Shown here piece after piece: positions 54,507 through 63,518 of a stretch of 64,000 nucleotides of DNA. The stretch lies in contig CAINED010000024.1 in the NCBI GenBank assembly GCA_903847605.1, positions 1-64,000 of the forward strand, written 5' to 3'. The DNA comes from an uncultured Hyphomicrobiales bacterium (GTDB lineage Bacteria > Pseudomonadota > Alphaproteobacteria > Rhizobiales > Beijerinckiaceae). The notes beneath the pieces are model-generated. The model ran no database searches and was not told where the DNA came from. It saw nothing but the letters and a program-made list of their open reading frames with translations. The position numbers and the translations under genes were made by a program. Within the stretch, counting starts at the first letter, position 1, and each line of letters opens with the position of its first letter.

Positions 54507-55292
54507 TCACGAAGCGCGCACTGCGCCCGCTTCGGACAGTCCGCGCCAGACGAGCATCGCGCCGCCCAGAAACACCATCGCCTCGATCAGCAGATCGTGA
54601 ATGCGGATCGGCATGCGCTCAACCAGCCAGCGCGCGGTGAACGCGCCGGGCACGGCGGCTATGCCAATGACCAATGCCATGGCCCAAAGGGCGGGCGTGA
54701 GCGCCCCTGCCGACTGGAAAACGACCGTCTTCGTCATGCCCATGACGACGGAAATCGCCGCATCCGTCGCGACGACTGCGCGCCCGTTCAGCCCCGCCGC
54801 CATGAGGATCGAGAGAAGCACGATGCCAGAGCCAGCCGTGCCGCCGGCAAGAAGGCCGTAGCCGAAACCCGAGCCGCCCAGCGCCGGACCGCTCAACGCA
54901 AAGCCGGATCTTTTAAGCCAGCGTTTCACCGGCACGAGCGCCATCAGCGTGCCGCCGATCACAACGGCCGCCGTCGGACCCGAGAGCAGCGAATAGAGCC
55001 ATGCACCGATGGCGCATCCGGGCGCCGCCACGAGCGAGAGCATCCCGGCCTTGCGCCAGTCGACGAGGTGGCGAAACGCTACGAGCCGGCTTGCATTGTT
55101 GAAGATCGCGGAAATGCCGATAACGGGAATGGTCGCTTCCGCGCCGATCACGGGCACCAGCACAAGCGGCAGGATCAGCCCGCTGCCATAGCCGGTGACG
55201 CCGCCGAAGATCGACGCCATACCGCCAACGAAGGCGACCAGTAGCAATTGCCACAGCGTCACGCCGAAGAGGGGCAGATTTCCGTCGTGCAT
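54507..55292 (-). CDS. TSUP-family membrane transporter (TauE/SafE)
   Basis: A 261-residue integral membrane protein with about eight helices in two repeats. Family glycine motifs are GGMASIFGGVTGYGSGLILPLVL and, in the second half, GLLAGGTAGSGIVLLSILMAAG. Members export or import sulfite, sulfoacetate, taurine-derived or other small organic anions. No sulfur-metabolism genes are adjacent, so the substrate is open. It lies downstream of a hairpin repeat and lpdA, and 78 bases from the caspase-like gene; whether it shares a transcript with either is unclear. Confidence 0.85.
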   Translation of the reverse strand: MHDGNLPLFGVTLWQLLLVAFVGGMASIFGGVTGYGSGLILPLVLVPVIGAEATIPVIGISAIFNNASRLVAFRHLVDWRKAGMLSLVAAPGCAIGAWLYSLLSGPTAAVVIGGTLMALVPVKRWLKRSGFALSGPALGGSGFGYGLLAGGTAGSGIVLLSILMAAGLNGRAVVATDAAISVVMGMTKTVVFQSAGALTPALWAMALVIGIAAVPGAFTARWLVERMPIRIHDLLIEAMVFLGGAMLVWRGLSEAGAVRAS

Positions 55293-55320
55293 TTGGTTAG
55301 GGAGACCGCGAGTCTGGAGG

Positions 55321-55415
55321 GGATGTCATCCCGGACGCCGAAGGCGATCCGGGATCGTTCCGTAACGGTCAGCCTGTCCGGGATGAAATGCTGCGCATTT
55401 TCCCGGATGACATCC
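55321..55415. repeat. GGATGTCATCC...GGATGACATCC intergenic inverted repeat, copy 3
   Basis: The most complete copy of the family at 22617 and 27602. Terminal 11-bp arms GGATGTCATCC (55321-55331) and GGATGACATCC (55405-55415) are perfect inverses. Internal blocks GACGCCGAAGGCGATCCGGGATC and CCGGGATGA recur in the other copies (core ATCCGGGAT). It fills most of the gap between lpdA and the TSUP gene. It could end or attenuate the PDH operon transcript. Confidence 0.8.
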
Positions 55416-55423
55416 TCAACCCG

Positions 55424-56866
55424 CTATGTGTGGATCACGCGCCCGTAAGCATCCAGCACGGCTTCGTGCATCATCTCGGACAGCGTCGGATGCGGGAAGA
55501 CCGTATGGATCAACTCCTCCTCCGTCGTCTCGCAATTCATCGCGACCACAAAACCCTGTATGAGTTCGGTGACTTCCGCACCGACCATGTGTGCGCCGAG
55601 CAGCTTGCCCGTTTTCGCATCGAAGATGGTCTTCACGAGGCCTTCCGGCTCGCCGAGCGCGATAGCCTTGCCGTTGCCGGTGAACGGGAAGCGGCCGACC
55701 TTCACAGCAAGCCCCTGCTCTTTCGCCTTGGCCTCGGTGAGACCAACGCTCGCAACCTGCGGATGACAGTAAGTGCAACCGGGGATCATGGTCTTTTCCA
55801 TGGCGTGGGGATGCAGCCCCTTGATCGCCTCGACGCAGATGACCCCTTCGTGCTCCGCCTTGTGCGCGAGCATCGGCGGTCCCGCGACATCGCCGATGGC
55901 ATAGACACCTGTTACATTCGTGCGCCCCAGACCGTCCGTGACGATCGCGCCGCGATCCATCTTCACGCCGAGCTTTTCGAGGCCGAGATTTTCGGTATTG
56001 CAGACGACGCCGACAGCGGAGATCAGACGGTCAGCCGTCAGCGTCTGCTTGGCGCCCTTCTCGTCTTCGATCGTGCAGGTGACGCTATCCTTGCCCTTCT
56101 CGACCTTCGTCACCTTGGTCGATGTCATGATCTTGATGCCGGCTTTTTCGAAACGCTTGCGTGCGAAGCCGGAAATTTCCGCATCCTCGACAGGCATGAT
56201 CTGCGGCAGCACTTCGACAACCGTCACCTCGGCGCCCATCGTGCGATAGAAGCTCGCAAACTCGATGCCGATAGCGCCGGAGCCCATGACGATGAGCGAC
56301 TTCGGAAACGCCTTGGGGACCATCGCTTCGAAATAGGTCCAGATGAGATTGCCGTCGGGCTCGATGCCCGGCAGTACACGCGGGCGCGCGCCCGTGGCAA
56401 CGACGATGTGTTTCGCAGAATAAGTACCTGCAGGCAGCACGCCCTTGGGCGCGGGATGCTGCGGCTCCATCGGCTTCTTCTTCGGCGCGGCGACGCTGAC
56501 TTCGCCGACTTTAGTGATCGTCGCCTCGCCCCAGATCACGTCGATCTTGTTCTTCTTCATCAAAAAGCCGATGCCGCCGTTGAGACGGCCCGACACGCCG
56601 CGCGAGCGTTGCACGACGGCGGCGGGATCGAAGCTGATCTTGCCCTCGATGATGAGGCCGTAATCTTTCGCATGTTGCGCATAGTGGAAGATTTCCGCCG
56701 AACGCAGCAGCGCCTTCGTGGGGATGCAGCCCCAGTTGAGACAGATGCCGCCGAGATGTTCGCGCTCGACGACGGCCGTCTTGAATCCGAGTTGCGCCGC
56801 GCGTATCGCCGCCACATAGCCGCCGGGGCCGCCGCCAATGATGATGATGTCGTATGCGTTGGACAT
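55424..56866 (-). CDS. lpdA: Dihydrolipoyl dehydrogenase (E3)
   Basis: A 480-residue FAD enzyme that reoxidises dihydrolipoyl groups with NAD. The FAD loop is IIIGGGPGGYVAA, the redox disulfide is Cys42/Cys47 in GGICLNWGCIPTK, and the NAD loop is GSGAIGIEFA. The second FAD region is VYAIGDVAG, and the C-terminal base pair is in FPHPTLSEMMHE. An insertion rich in Lys/Pro around residues 125-145 (VAAPKKKPMEPQHPAPKG) is typical of the Rhizobiales PDH-type E3. It is the E3 of the pdhABC complex but is separated from pdhC by two unknown genes. Confidence 0.95.
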   Translation of the reverse strand: MSNAYDIIIIGGGPGGYVAAIRAAQLGFKTAVVEREHLGGICLNWGCIPTKALLRSAEIFHYAQHAKDYGLIIEGKISFDPAAVVQRSRGVSGRLNGGIGFLMKKNKIDVIWGEATITKVGEVSVAAPKKKPMEPQHPAPKGVLPAGTYSAKHIVVATGARPRVLPGIEPDGNLIWTYFEAMVPKAFPKSLIVMGSGAIGIEFASFYRTMGAEVTVVEVLPQIMPVEDAEISGFARKRFEKAGIKIMTSTKVTKVEKGKDSVTCTIEDEKGAKQTLTADRLISAVGVVCNTENLGLEKLGVKMDRGAIVTDGLGRTNVTGVYAIGDVAGPPMLAHKAEHEGVICVEAIKGLHPHAMEKTMIPGCTYCHPQVASVGLTEAKAKEQGLAVKVGRFPFTGNGKAIALGEPEGLVKTIFDAKTGKLLGAHMVGAEVTELIQGFVVAMNCETTEEELIHTVFPHPTLSEMMHEAVLDAYGRVIHT

Positions 56867-56911
56867 GGTGCTTTCCTTTGCAGATATCTTGCTGCGGCTA
56901 TTTCGCAAACG

Positions 56912-57400
56912 TCACTTCGTCGGCGTCACCGAGGCGACGCAGTTTTCGTTGAGCTGATAGAATTTTGTTTCGACAGGCCCGGTATCGGCGGGCTTGCCGG
57001 CCTGCGCCGTTTCGGCGAGCGCCTCAAGGTCGCGCGTAATGGCGGTATAGGGCTCTCGCAACTTGCCGGCGTTGAAGTTCGCGAGATAGGTCGCGACCGC
57101 CGCAAATCGCGTCACGCTGCGGCGCGCATCGAAACCCATCTCGGCGATTTCCTTCTCGCCGTAAACGGCGCGACTGGCGCGCGCGAGACGCTCGATGCGC
57201 AATTCCGCTTCCATGAAATATTCGACGGCTTCGCGGCAGGCCCGCATGGTTTCGCGATGAGTCACGTCGCGCGCGAAAACGCCGACCGCCTGCGTGTTGA
57301 GATAACCCTGATACATCGCCGTGCACAGGGAGAGCGCGGCCACGAAAATGGAGATGTGCGTGGCGTTGAGGTTCAAAGAAGGAGTATTGCCATTGGACAT
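56912..57400 (-). CDS. Unrecognised membrane-anchored protein
   Basis: A 162-residue protein with no recognised family. One N-terminal hydrophobic segment (about 14-33, HISIFVAALSLCTAMYQGYL) should anchor it. The rest is helical and charged, with Arg/Glu-rich stretches (MEAELRIERLARASRAVYGE) and a terminal NENCVASVTPTK. Base composition is normal for the window, unlike the gene just upstream. Its ATG shares a base with that gene's TAA (TAATG), so the two form a coupled cassette lying between pdhC and lpdA. Confidence 0.72.
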   Translation of the reverse strand: MSNGNTPSLNLNATHISIFVAALSLCTAMYQGYLNTQAVGVFARDVTHRETMRACREAVEYFMEAELRIERLARASRAVYGEKEIAEMGFDARRSVTRFAAVATYLANFNAGKLREPYTAITRDLEALAETAQAGKPADTGPVETKFYQLNENCVASVTPTK

Positions 57401-58092
57401 TATTGTGTCTTTCCATCCACAACAGCGTTCATGGTGGAATTTTGAAGTAGTATTCCCATTTCATAGTCCAAATAGCGAACTAACTCGATCGGTTCTGGAT
57501 TGTTGTGAAATTTGACACGCGCAATACAAGTCACTTCGTCTTCTGTCAGATAAGAAACGGCGAATGAATTAGCGCCATCGCGCATGCGGAACCAGCTACC
57601 ATACTGACCTTTTCCAAAATACTTTCCAAAATAATAATCGACATAGTCGATATCATTAAGTCGTGCCGGACGAAAATTTCTATCCTGGTCCAACTCAGGT
57701 AGTATCTTCTCCGACTTGAGGTATACTATAATGTTATATGGATACTTCGAATTGCCACTCAATGTTGTCTGGTGCACCAGCCGAATAAATTCCGAACTGT
57801 ATCGAATAACTTTGCGAGAGTTAAAATCGCCCTCTGTCGCAGCAATCTCATCAAATTCGTTGCTTTTCAAGAAGAGATCATAACCCTTTCGGCCTGTGTT
57901 AGCACTTACGGGCAGTGGCGCCGCCTTGAGTTCAATTCCCGCGACTTTAATGGATTCATCGTTCGCGACTCTTCGAAGTAAAACTTCGCAAAACGATTTT
58001 GTTTCTTTGCGAAAGTAAATCAGTATCGCAAAGATCGTGAGTGGCATGACCACGATCTTTAAGACTTCTATGATTTGCGCGCCAACAGCCAT
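57400..58092 (-). CDS. Unrecognised AT-rich-gene protein with N-terminal membrane helix
   Basis: A 230-residue protein of unknown function. One membrane segment lies at about residues 9-27 (VLKIVVMPLTIFAILIYF). The cytoplasmic part contains many Tyr, Asn and Asp residues (DIDYVDYYFGKYFGKGQYG). The gene is visibly richer in A+T than any neighbour and uses AT-ending codons, pointing to recent acquisition. It is translationally coupled to the anchored protein at 56912. Its layout (one helix plus a soluble domain, coupled to a second membrane protein) is reminiscent of small defence or stress cassettes, but there is no motif to support that. Confidence 0.72.
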   Translation of the reverse strand: MAVGAQIIEVLKIVVMPLTIFAILIYFRKETKSFCEVLLRRVANDESIKVAGIELKAAPLPVSANTGRKGYDLFLKSNEFDEIAATEGDFNSRKVIRYSSEFIRLVHQTTLSGNSKYPYNIIVYLKSEKILPELDQDRNFRPARLNDIDYVDYYFGKYFGKGQYGSWFRMRDGANSFAVSYLTEDEVTCIARVKFHNNPEPIELVRYLDYEMGILLQNSTMNAVVDGKTQ

Positions 58093-58122
58093 TTTTCCGC
58101 GTCTTTAGTTCGCTTTAAGGAC

Positions 58123-59445
58123 CTAAACCAGCATCCCCACGGGATTCTCGATCAGATCCTTGAACGCCGAGATCAGCTCTGCGCCAAGCGCGCCATCCAC
58201 CGCGCGATGATCGGTCGACATCGTCACGCTCATCATCGTCGCAACCTTCATCTGGCCCTTCTCGACGATGACGCGTTCCTCGCCCACGCCGACCGCGAGG
58301 ATCGTTGCATGCGGCGGATTGATGACGGCAGAGAAATTCTTGATGCCGAACATGCCGAGGTTCGACACCGCCGACGAGCCACCCTGATATTCTTCGGGCT
58401 TGAGCTTGCGGGCGCGCGCGCGGGCCGCGTAGTCCTTCATCTCGTTGGATATCTGGGCGAGGCCCTTCGTCTCCGCCTTGCGGACGATCGGCGTGATGAG
58501 GCCGCCCGGGATCGACACGGCGACACCGATGTCCGAATGCACGTGCTTCAGCATCGTGTTTTCGGTGTAGGTGACGTTCGCCTCGGGCACGCGCTGCAAC
58601 GCCATGGCCAGCGCCTTGATGACGAAGTCGTTGACCGAAATTTTATAGGCCGGCTGCTTTTCCTTGTTTTTCGGCGCGGCGGCATTGATCGCCTCGCGCG
58701 CCGCAAGCAAAGCCGTCAGGTTGCAATCGACACTGAGATAAAAGTGCGGGATCGTGGTCTTGGCCTCGACGAGACGGCGCGCGATGACCTTGCGCATCGA
58801 TTCGTGGGGGACTTCCTCGTAGCTGCCCGGCTCGAAGAATTTCTTGATCGTCTCGTCCGACATGCCCGGCGCGAGGGCCGGCGCTTTCGATGCGGATGGC
58901 GCTGCCGCGGGAGCAGCCTTCGCGCCGCCCCCTGCGATCGCCGACTTGATGTCGCGCTCGACGATGCGTCCATGCGGACCCGTACCGGAAACTTTGGCGA
59001 GATCGAGATTGGCTTCTTTCGCGAGACGCTTAGCGAGCGGCGACGCGAAAACCTTTGATCCCGATGCGGGCGGCGCGGCGGCAGCTTTCGGGGCTGCGGC
59101 GGCAGGACCAGCAGCAGCGGGCGCAGGCGCAGCAACCGCACCGCTTGCCGCAGGAGCCGCTGCAACCTTCGGCGCAGCAGCGCCTGCCGCTTTGGCATCC
59201 TCGCCCTCGCCCGCGATGATCGCGATGACATCGTTGACGGCGACATCCTGCGTGCCCTCGGGCACGACGATTTTCGCCAGCACGCCCTCGTCGACCGCCT
59301 CGACTTCCATTGTCGCCTTGTCGGTCTCGATCTCGGCGATCACGTCGCCTGATTTGATCTTGTCGCCTTCCTTCTTGAGCCAGCGCGCGAGGTTGCCCTT
59401 CTCCATCGTCGGCGACAGGGCGGGCATGAGGATGTTGGTTGGCAT
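58123..59445 (-). CDS. pdhC: Pyruvate dehydrogenase E2 (dihydrolipoamide acetyltransferase)
   Basis: A 440-residue core subunit of the PDH complex. The lipoyl domain carries Lys43 in [16 protein letters not shown]. An Ala/Pro-rich linker leads to the E1/E3-binding domain (about 145-180, FASPLAKRLAKEANLDLAKVSGTGPHGRI). The catalytic domain ends with DHRAVDGALGAE, where the histidine and aspartate act in acetyl transfer. It lies downstream of pdhB, with a Uma2-family gene inserted between them. The one-lipoyl arrangement fits alphaproteobacterial E2. Confidence 0.96.
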   Translation of the reverse strand: MPTNILMPALSPTMEKGNLARWLKKEGDKIKSGDVIAEIETDKATMEVEAVDEGVLAKIVVPEGTQDVAVNDVIAIIAGEGEDAKAAGAAAPKVAAAPAASGAVAAPAPAAAGPAAAAPKAAAAPPASGSKVFASPLAKRLAKEANLDLAKVSGTGPHGRIVERDIKSAIAGGGAKAAPAAAPSASKAPALAPGMSDETIKKFFEPGSYEEVPHESMRKVIARRLVEAKTTIPHFYLSVDCNLTALLAAREAINAAAPKNKEKQPAYKISVNDFVIKALAMALQRVPEANVTYTENTMLKHVHSDIGVAVSIPGGLITPIVRKAETKGLAQISNEMKDYAARARARKLKPEEYQGGSSAVSNLGMFGIKNFSAVINPPHATILAVGVGEERVIVEKGQMKVATMMSVTMSTDHRAVDGALGAELISAFKDLIENPVGMLV

Positions 59446-59467
59446 GTCTGGTCCCCGATATTCGGAT

Positions 59468-60061
59468 TCAGGTGGAAGGCTTGCCGGGTTCGACTGATAC
59501 GTCGAAGGGCCACAGCAGGCCGAGTGAGAAAGGCGCTGCGTCGAAGGGCGGAATTTTGACTTCGTCGGCGCCGGTAATGGTTGTTTGCAGCAGCCACTTT
59601 CCGGCGACTAGATGAAATGCTTCCAGGTTGCGTTCGGCAGGGTTGATCAACCAGAGATCCAGCACCCCGGCGGATGCATAAATGTCGCGCTTTGCGCCAC
59701 GGTCGAAACTTGCAGTCGATGGCGACAAAACCTCGCAAACCCAGTCCGGCGCAACCGAAATCCAATTCGTATCGGGCACTCCAGGAAGCCGTTCGCGACG
59801 CCATCCGGCGATGTCGGGCACCACAACATCGCCGCCGAGATGCAACTCCGGCTCAACAATGAATACCCACCCGCCGGGTCCGCCGGCTCCCAGATCGAAC
59901 GGCGCTCCCAGCACTGCTCCAAGACGAGTAGTCGCTCTCCCATGCCGCGGCGACGGCCGCGGATGTGTCACCAGCGCCCCATGGATGATCTCCGCGACCA
60001 AATTGGCGGGAACCGCCTCCAGGTCGGCGTAGGTTGCATCTTTATGGGCGGGATCGGCCAT
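59468..60061 (-). CDS. Uma2 family (DUF820) nuclease-fold protein
   Basis: A 197-residue protein of the Uma2 family, a PD-(D/E)xK restriction-like fold. The usual core is present: GGWVFIVEPELHLGGDVVVPDIAGW, then APDWVCEVLSPSTASFDRGAKRDIYASAGVLDLWLINPA, containing the acidic and lysine/arginine residues of the fold (PDI, EVLSPST, KRDIY). The function is unknown; DNA cleavage is predicted by fold only. ATG 60061 is used; it has TAGGA upstream. It lies 16 bases after pdhB and 22 before pdhC, so it is inside the PDH operon. Confidence 0.85.
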   Translation of the reverse strand: MADPAHKDATYADLEAVPANLVAEIIHGALVTHPRPSPRHGRATTRLGAVLGAPFDLGAGGPGGWVFIVEPELHLGGDVVVPDIAGWRRERLPGVPDTNWISVAPDWVCEVLSPSTASFDRGAKRDIYASAGVLDLWLINPAERNLEAFHLVAGKWLLQTTITGADEVKIPPFDAAPFSLGLLWPFDVSVEPGKPST

Positions 60062-60077
60062 CGGTCCTACCTGCGCC

Positions 60078-61466
60078 TCAGCGATACAGAACGGCCTTCG
60101 CCGCCGCCACGATTTCGGCGATACTGGGCAACGCCAGCTTTTCGAGGTTTGCCGCATAGGGCATCGGCACGTCCTTGCCGGTGATGCGGATGACGGGCGC
60201 GTCGAGATAATCGAAAGCTTCCGTCATCAGACGCGCGGCGATCTCTGCCCCGACTCCAGACTGCGGATAGCCCTCCTCGATGGTGATGCAGCGGCCGGTT
60301 TTCTTCACGGATTCGACAATCGTCGCCGTATCCATCGGACGGATCGTGCGAAGGTCGATCACCTCGACGTCGATTCCCTCTTTCTCGAGTTCGGCCGCCG
60401 CGTTCAGCGCGTAGCGCATGCCGATGGACCATGTGACGATGGTCACGTCCTTGCCTGAGCGAGCCACCTTCGCCTTGCCGATGGGCACGAGATAATCGGC
60501 GATCTCGGGCACTTCGAAGGACTGCCCGTACATGATCTCGTTTTCGAGGAAGATGATCGGATTGGGATCGCGGATGGCGCTCTTGAGCAAGCCTTTGGCG
60601 TCGGCGGCGCTATAGGGCGAGACGACCTTGAGGCCGGGGATGTTGGAATACCAGGCCGCATAATCCTGGCTGTGCTGCGCGGCGACGCGCGCGGCCGCGC
60701 CATTGGGGCCGCGGAAGACAATCGGGCAGCCCATCTGGCCGCCGGACATATAGAGCGTCTTGGCCGCGGAATTGACGATCTGGTCGATGGCCTGCATCGC
60801 GAAGTTGAACGTCATGAATTCGACGATGGGTTTTAAGCCCGCCATCGCTGCGCCGACGCCGATGCCGGCAAAACCGTGTTCGGTGATCGGCGTGTCGATG
60901 ACGCGTTTCGCGCCGAACTCCTGCAGGAGGCCCTGCGTCACCTTGTAGGCGCCCTGATATTCCGCGACTTCCTCGCCCATCACGAAGACGTCGGCATCCC
61001 GGCGCATCTCTTCGGCCATGGCGTCGCGCAACGCTTCGCGCACGGTCATCGTCACCATGTTGGTGCCGGCGGGGATTTCAGCATCGGCGGGCGCAGCGCT
61101 CTTCGGCGCAGCGGGAATCGCAGGAGCCGAAGCAGGCGCGCCTGTGCTCTGCGCAGCCGGCGCGACGACAGGCGGGGCGCTCTCTGCGCGCTCTTCGGAA
61201 CCCGCCGAAGCCGTCGCATCTTCCACATCGCCCGCGATCACGGCGATTGGCGTATTCACCTTCACGTTTTCCGTGCCTTCCGGCACAAGGATTTTCGAGA
61301 GCACGCCCTCGTCGACGGCTTCGACCTCCATCGTCGCCTTGTCGGTTTCGATCTCGGCGAGCACATCGCCGGACTTGATGGCGTCGCCGGGTTTCTTCAA
61401 CCACTTGGCGAGCTTGCCCTCTTCCATCGTCGGCGAGAGCGCGGGCATCAAAATGTTTACAGGCAT
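60078..61466 (-). CDS. pdhB: Pyruvate dehydrogenase E1 beta with N-terminal lipoyl domain
   Basis: A 462-residue E1 beta subunit with a lipoyl domain at residues 1-80 (Lys43 in [15 protein letters not shown]). An Ala/Pro-rich linker (about 85-135) leads to the transketolase-like domain, with [37 protein letters not shown] and [16 protein letters not shown], and a C-terminal [14 protein letters not shown]. The lipoyl-E1 beta fusion is typical of Rhizobiales. With PdhA it decarboxylates pyruvate using thiamine diphosphate. Confidence 0.96.
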   Translation of the reverse strand: MPVNILMPALSPTMEEGKLAKWLKKPGDAIKSGDVLAEIETDKATMEVEAVDEGVLSKILVPEGTENVKVNTPIAVIAGDVEDATASAGSEERAESAPPVVAPAAQSTGAPASAPAIPAAPKSAAPADAEIPAGTNMVTMTVREALRDAMAEEMRRDADVFVMGEEVAEYQGAYKVTQGLLQEFGAKRVIDTPITEHGFAGIGVGAAMAGLKPIVEFMTFNFAMQAIDQIVNSAAKTLYMSGGQMGCPIVFRGPNGAAARVAAQHSQDYAAWYSNIPGLKVVSPYSAADAKGLLKSAIRDPNPIIFLENEIMYGQSFEVPEIADYLVPIGKAKVARSGKDVTIVTWSIGMRYALNAAAELEKEGIDVEVIDLRTIRPMDTATIVESVKKTGRCITIEEGYPQSGVGAEIAARLMTEAFDYLDAPVIRITGKDVPMPYAANLEKLALPSIAEIVAAAKAVLYR

Positions 61467-61500
61467 GGACTGACCCCGAGAAGAACCGTTTGGTCTGACT

Positions 61501-61776
61501 TCACATGAAGCCGAATTTGCGAAGCGCCATCAGCGTTACGAGGCCGATCAGCGCGAGGACGAGAAACATCTGGATGGCGCGGCGAATGTTGCTTTCGCCG
61601 GCGCCGCTTTCACTTGCGATGGCGGCGCGATGGTTCGCGGCGCGCCGGTCGGCGAGACGCATGAAGGCCGCAGCCGTCACGCGGAACTGAACGAACGTAT
61701 GCCGGAAAAACAGGACCAGGATCGCCAGCACCGCAAGGGCGAGTAAGACGACATATGGGTCCGGTATCGAGGACAC
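61501..61776 (-). CDS. Small two-helix membrane protein in the PDH operon
   Basis: A 91-residue protein, not assigned to a family. It has one hydrophobic segment near the N-terminus (residues 7-23, [18 protein letters not shown]) and one near the C-terminus (70-88, [18 protein letters not shown]). Between them is a basic, Ala/Arg-rich stretch ([14 protein letters not shown]). It lies between pdhA and pdhB, six bases from the pdhA stop, and so is probably cotranscribed. The function is unknown. Confidence 0.7.
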   Translation of the reverse strand: MSSIPDPYVVLLALAVLAILVLFFRHTFVQFRVTAAAFMRLADRRAANHRAAIASESGAGESNIRRAIQMFLVLALIGLVTLMALRKFGFM

Positions 61777-61782
61777 GCTTGC

Positions 61783-62835
61783 TCAGCTTTCGACGAGAAT
61801 GTCGGTGTAGAGTTCGGACGGATCGGGCTCGGGATCGCTGGTCGCAAACTCGGCCGCCTCGTTCACGATGTTGCGCACGTCCGCGTCGATCTTCTTGAGA
61901 TCGTCCTCGCCAGCGAATTTCTGCGCGAGAATGCGGTTGCGCACCATCTCGATCGGATCGCTCTCGTCGCGCACCTTCTGTACTTCTTCACGCGTGCGGT
62001 ACTTCGCGGGATCGGACATCGAGTGGCCGCGATAGCGGTAGGTCTGCATCTCGAGAATGTAGGGACCATTGCCGGCGCGGCACCAGGCAATGGCCTTGTC
62101 GGCGGCGGCTTTCACAGCGCGCACGTCCATCCCATCAACCTGCTCGCCGGGAATGTTGAAGGATATGCCACGACGCGAGAAATCCGTCTGCGCCGAGGCG
62201 CGCGTGACCGCCGTGCCCATGGCATAGCGATTGTTCTCGATGACATAGACGACGGGGAGCTTCCAGAGCTCCGCCATGTTGAAGCTCTCGTAGACCTGGC
62301 CCTGGTTCGAGGCGCCGTCGCCAAAATAGGTCAGCGAGACATTGTCGTTGCCGCGATATTTGTGCGCGAAGGCGAGGCCTGTACCGAGCGAGACTTGCGC
62401 GCCCACGATTCCATGGCCGCCGTAAAAATGTTTCTCTTTCGAGAACATGTGCATCGAACCGCCTTTGCCTTTCGACAACCCGCCGCGGCGTCCCGTGAGT
62501 TCGGCGAGAACGCCCTTGGCGGCCATGCCGCAGGCCAGCATGTGGCCGTGGTCGCGATAGCCGGTGATCACGGCGTCGCCCTCTTTCGAGGCCATCTGCA
62601 TGCCGGTCACAACAGCTTCCTGTCCGATGTAGAGATGGCAAAAGCCGCCAATCAGGCCCATGCCGTACATCTGGCCGGACTTTTCCTCGAACCGGCGGAT
62701 CAGCAGCATGATCCGGTAGGCCTCGAGTTCCTGCTCCTTCGTAAAGGTCGCCGGCGGCGTCACCGGAAGATTGGTCTTGGCGGCGGCGGGTTTGCGCGCG
62801 GCCTTTGTGGCCGGCGCGGCTCGAGTGGCTGGCAT
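61783..62835 (-). CDS. pdhA: Pyruvate dehydrogenase E1 alpha
   Basis: A 350-residue thiamine-diphosphate subunit of pyruvate dehydrogenase. Key regions are QEAVVTGMQ, YRDHGHMLACG, and the ThDP/Mg motif GDGASNQGQVYESFNMA. The phosphorylation-loop-like segment is YRYRGHSMSDPAKYRTREEV. The first about 25 residues are Ala/Lys/Pro-rich. It starts the operon pdhA-(small protein)-pdhB-(Uma2)-pdhC. An AT-rich upstream region with no gene probably holds its promoter. Confidence 0.96.
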   Translation of the reverse strand: MPATRAAPATKAARKPAAAKTNLPVTPPATFTKEQELEAYRIMLLIRRFEEKSGQMYGMGLIGGFCHLYIGQEAVVTGMQMASKEGDAVITGYRDHGHMLACGMAAKGVLAELTGRRGGLSKGKGGSMHMFSKEKHFYGGHGIVGAQVSLGTGLAFAHKYRGNDNVSLTYFGDGASNQGQVYESFNMAELWKLPVVYVIENNRYAMGTAVTRASAQTDFSRRGISFNIPGEQVDGMDVRAVKAAADKAIAWCRAGNGPYILEMQTYRYRGHSMSDPAKYRTREEVQKVRDESDPIEMVRNRILAQKFAGEDDLKKIDADVRNIVNEAAEFATSDPEPDPSELYTDILVES

Positions 62836-63034
62836 CAGCGCTCCTTGGATCCTCTAGACGCCGAAGCTTGCAACAGAAGCCGGCGAAGCGGAAGGTAGCT
62901 GAGGACGCGAAAGAAAGCGAGAGCCGGCGCTCGATCGGAAAACGACTACAAATATTTGAATTAACAATGAAAAAATAAATGAACTAAATACTGGTTATTC
63001 AATCCGTTTAACCGCATTTCAGTTACTGACAGGC
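62836..63034. promoter_or_regulatory. AT-rich region upstream of pdhA
   Basis: A 199-base gap between the divIC stop and the pdhA start. Bases 62940-63005 are strikingly AT-rich for this genome and include TTATTTTTTCATT on the minus strand. A weak GGTTA/TAACC stem just after the divIC stop, followed by a T-rich stretch, may serve as a poor terminator for divIC. The PDH promoter should also lie here. No exact -35/-10 was assigned. Confidence 0.45.
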
Positions 63035-63403
63035 CTACCAGTTGCCCTTGCCCTCGAAAATCACGACGTCGTTGCGGTGCACCCGGCCCAGAACGACGCG
63101 TGCTTCCTCTTCCAGAAGCTCGCGGTCGACCGATTCCCGACGCATCATGGCGATGCGCCGCTCCAGAGCCATATTTTCTTTCGTCAGGGCGATGCGCTCG
63201 GCGTTCAACACTTCCATCTGCGCAAGATAATCTTCCTTGGCCTTCATGCCGCGCTCGCCATTGATGGCGTGCCACACGAAATAGCTCGCCACGGCGCAGG
63301 AGACCGTGAAGAGCGCAAGGGGAAATAGAATAGCGCGGAGTCGGCGGCGAATGACCATGGCGCATGCTTGTCGCCGCAGGGTTACTTTTTTCTTAATGGT
63401 CAT
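63035..63403 (-). CDS. ftsB: FtsB/DivIC-family septum protein
   Basis: A 122-residue bitopic cell-division protein. A basic cytoplasmic N-terminus precedes one membrane helix (about 24-42, [20 protein letters not shown]). A coiled coil follows (about 52-100, [29 protein letters not shown]), and it ends with the family's [16 protein letters not shown]. It links FtsL and FtsQ in the divisome. Start 63403 has GAGGGAG just upstream; an internal ATG at 63358 is the alternative. It is usually found between eno and pdhA in this order. Confidence 0.9.
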   Translation of the reverse strand: MTIKKKVTLRRQACAMVIRRRLRAILFPLALFTVSCAVASYFVWHAINGERGMKAKEDYLAQMEVLNAERIALTKENMALERRIAMMRRESVDRELLEEEARVVLGRVHRNDVVIFEGKGNW

Positions 63404-63518
63404 AGCTCCCTCTTCCCTTTGCCTGCCGAACGTGATCAGTTTCCATATCCGGCGTTGGGGAGAACGGCCGGTCCATCCAAGTTTCTTGAATTTTCCAAAG
63501 TGGGGAGGAGACCGCGTC

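Noticed and set aside
62940-63005. AT-rich block as a replication origin
   Set aside because: No DnaA-box cluster or replication genes; position before pdhA fits a promoter or leader better.
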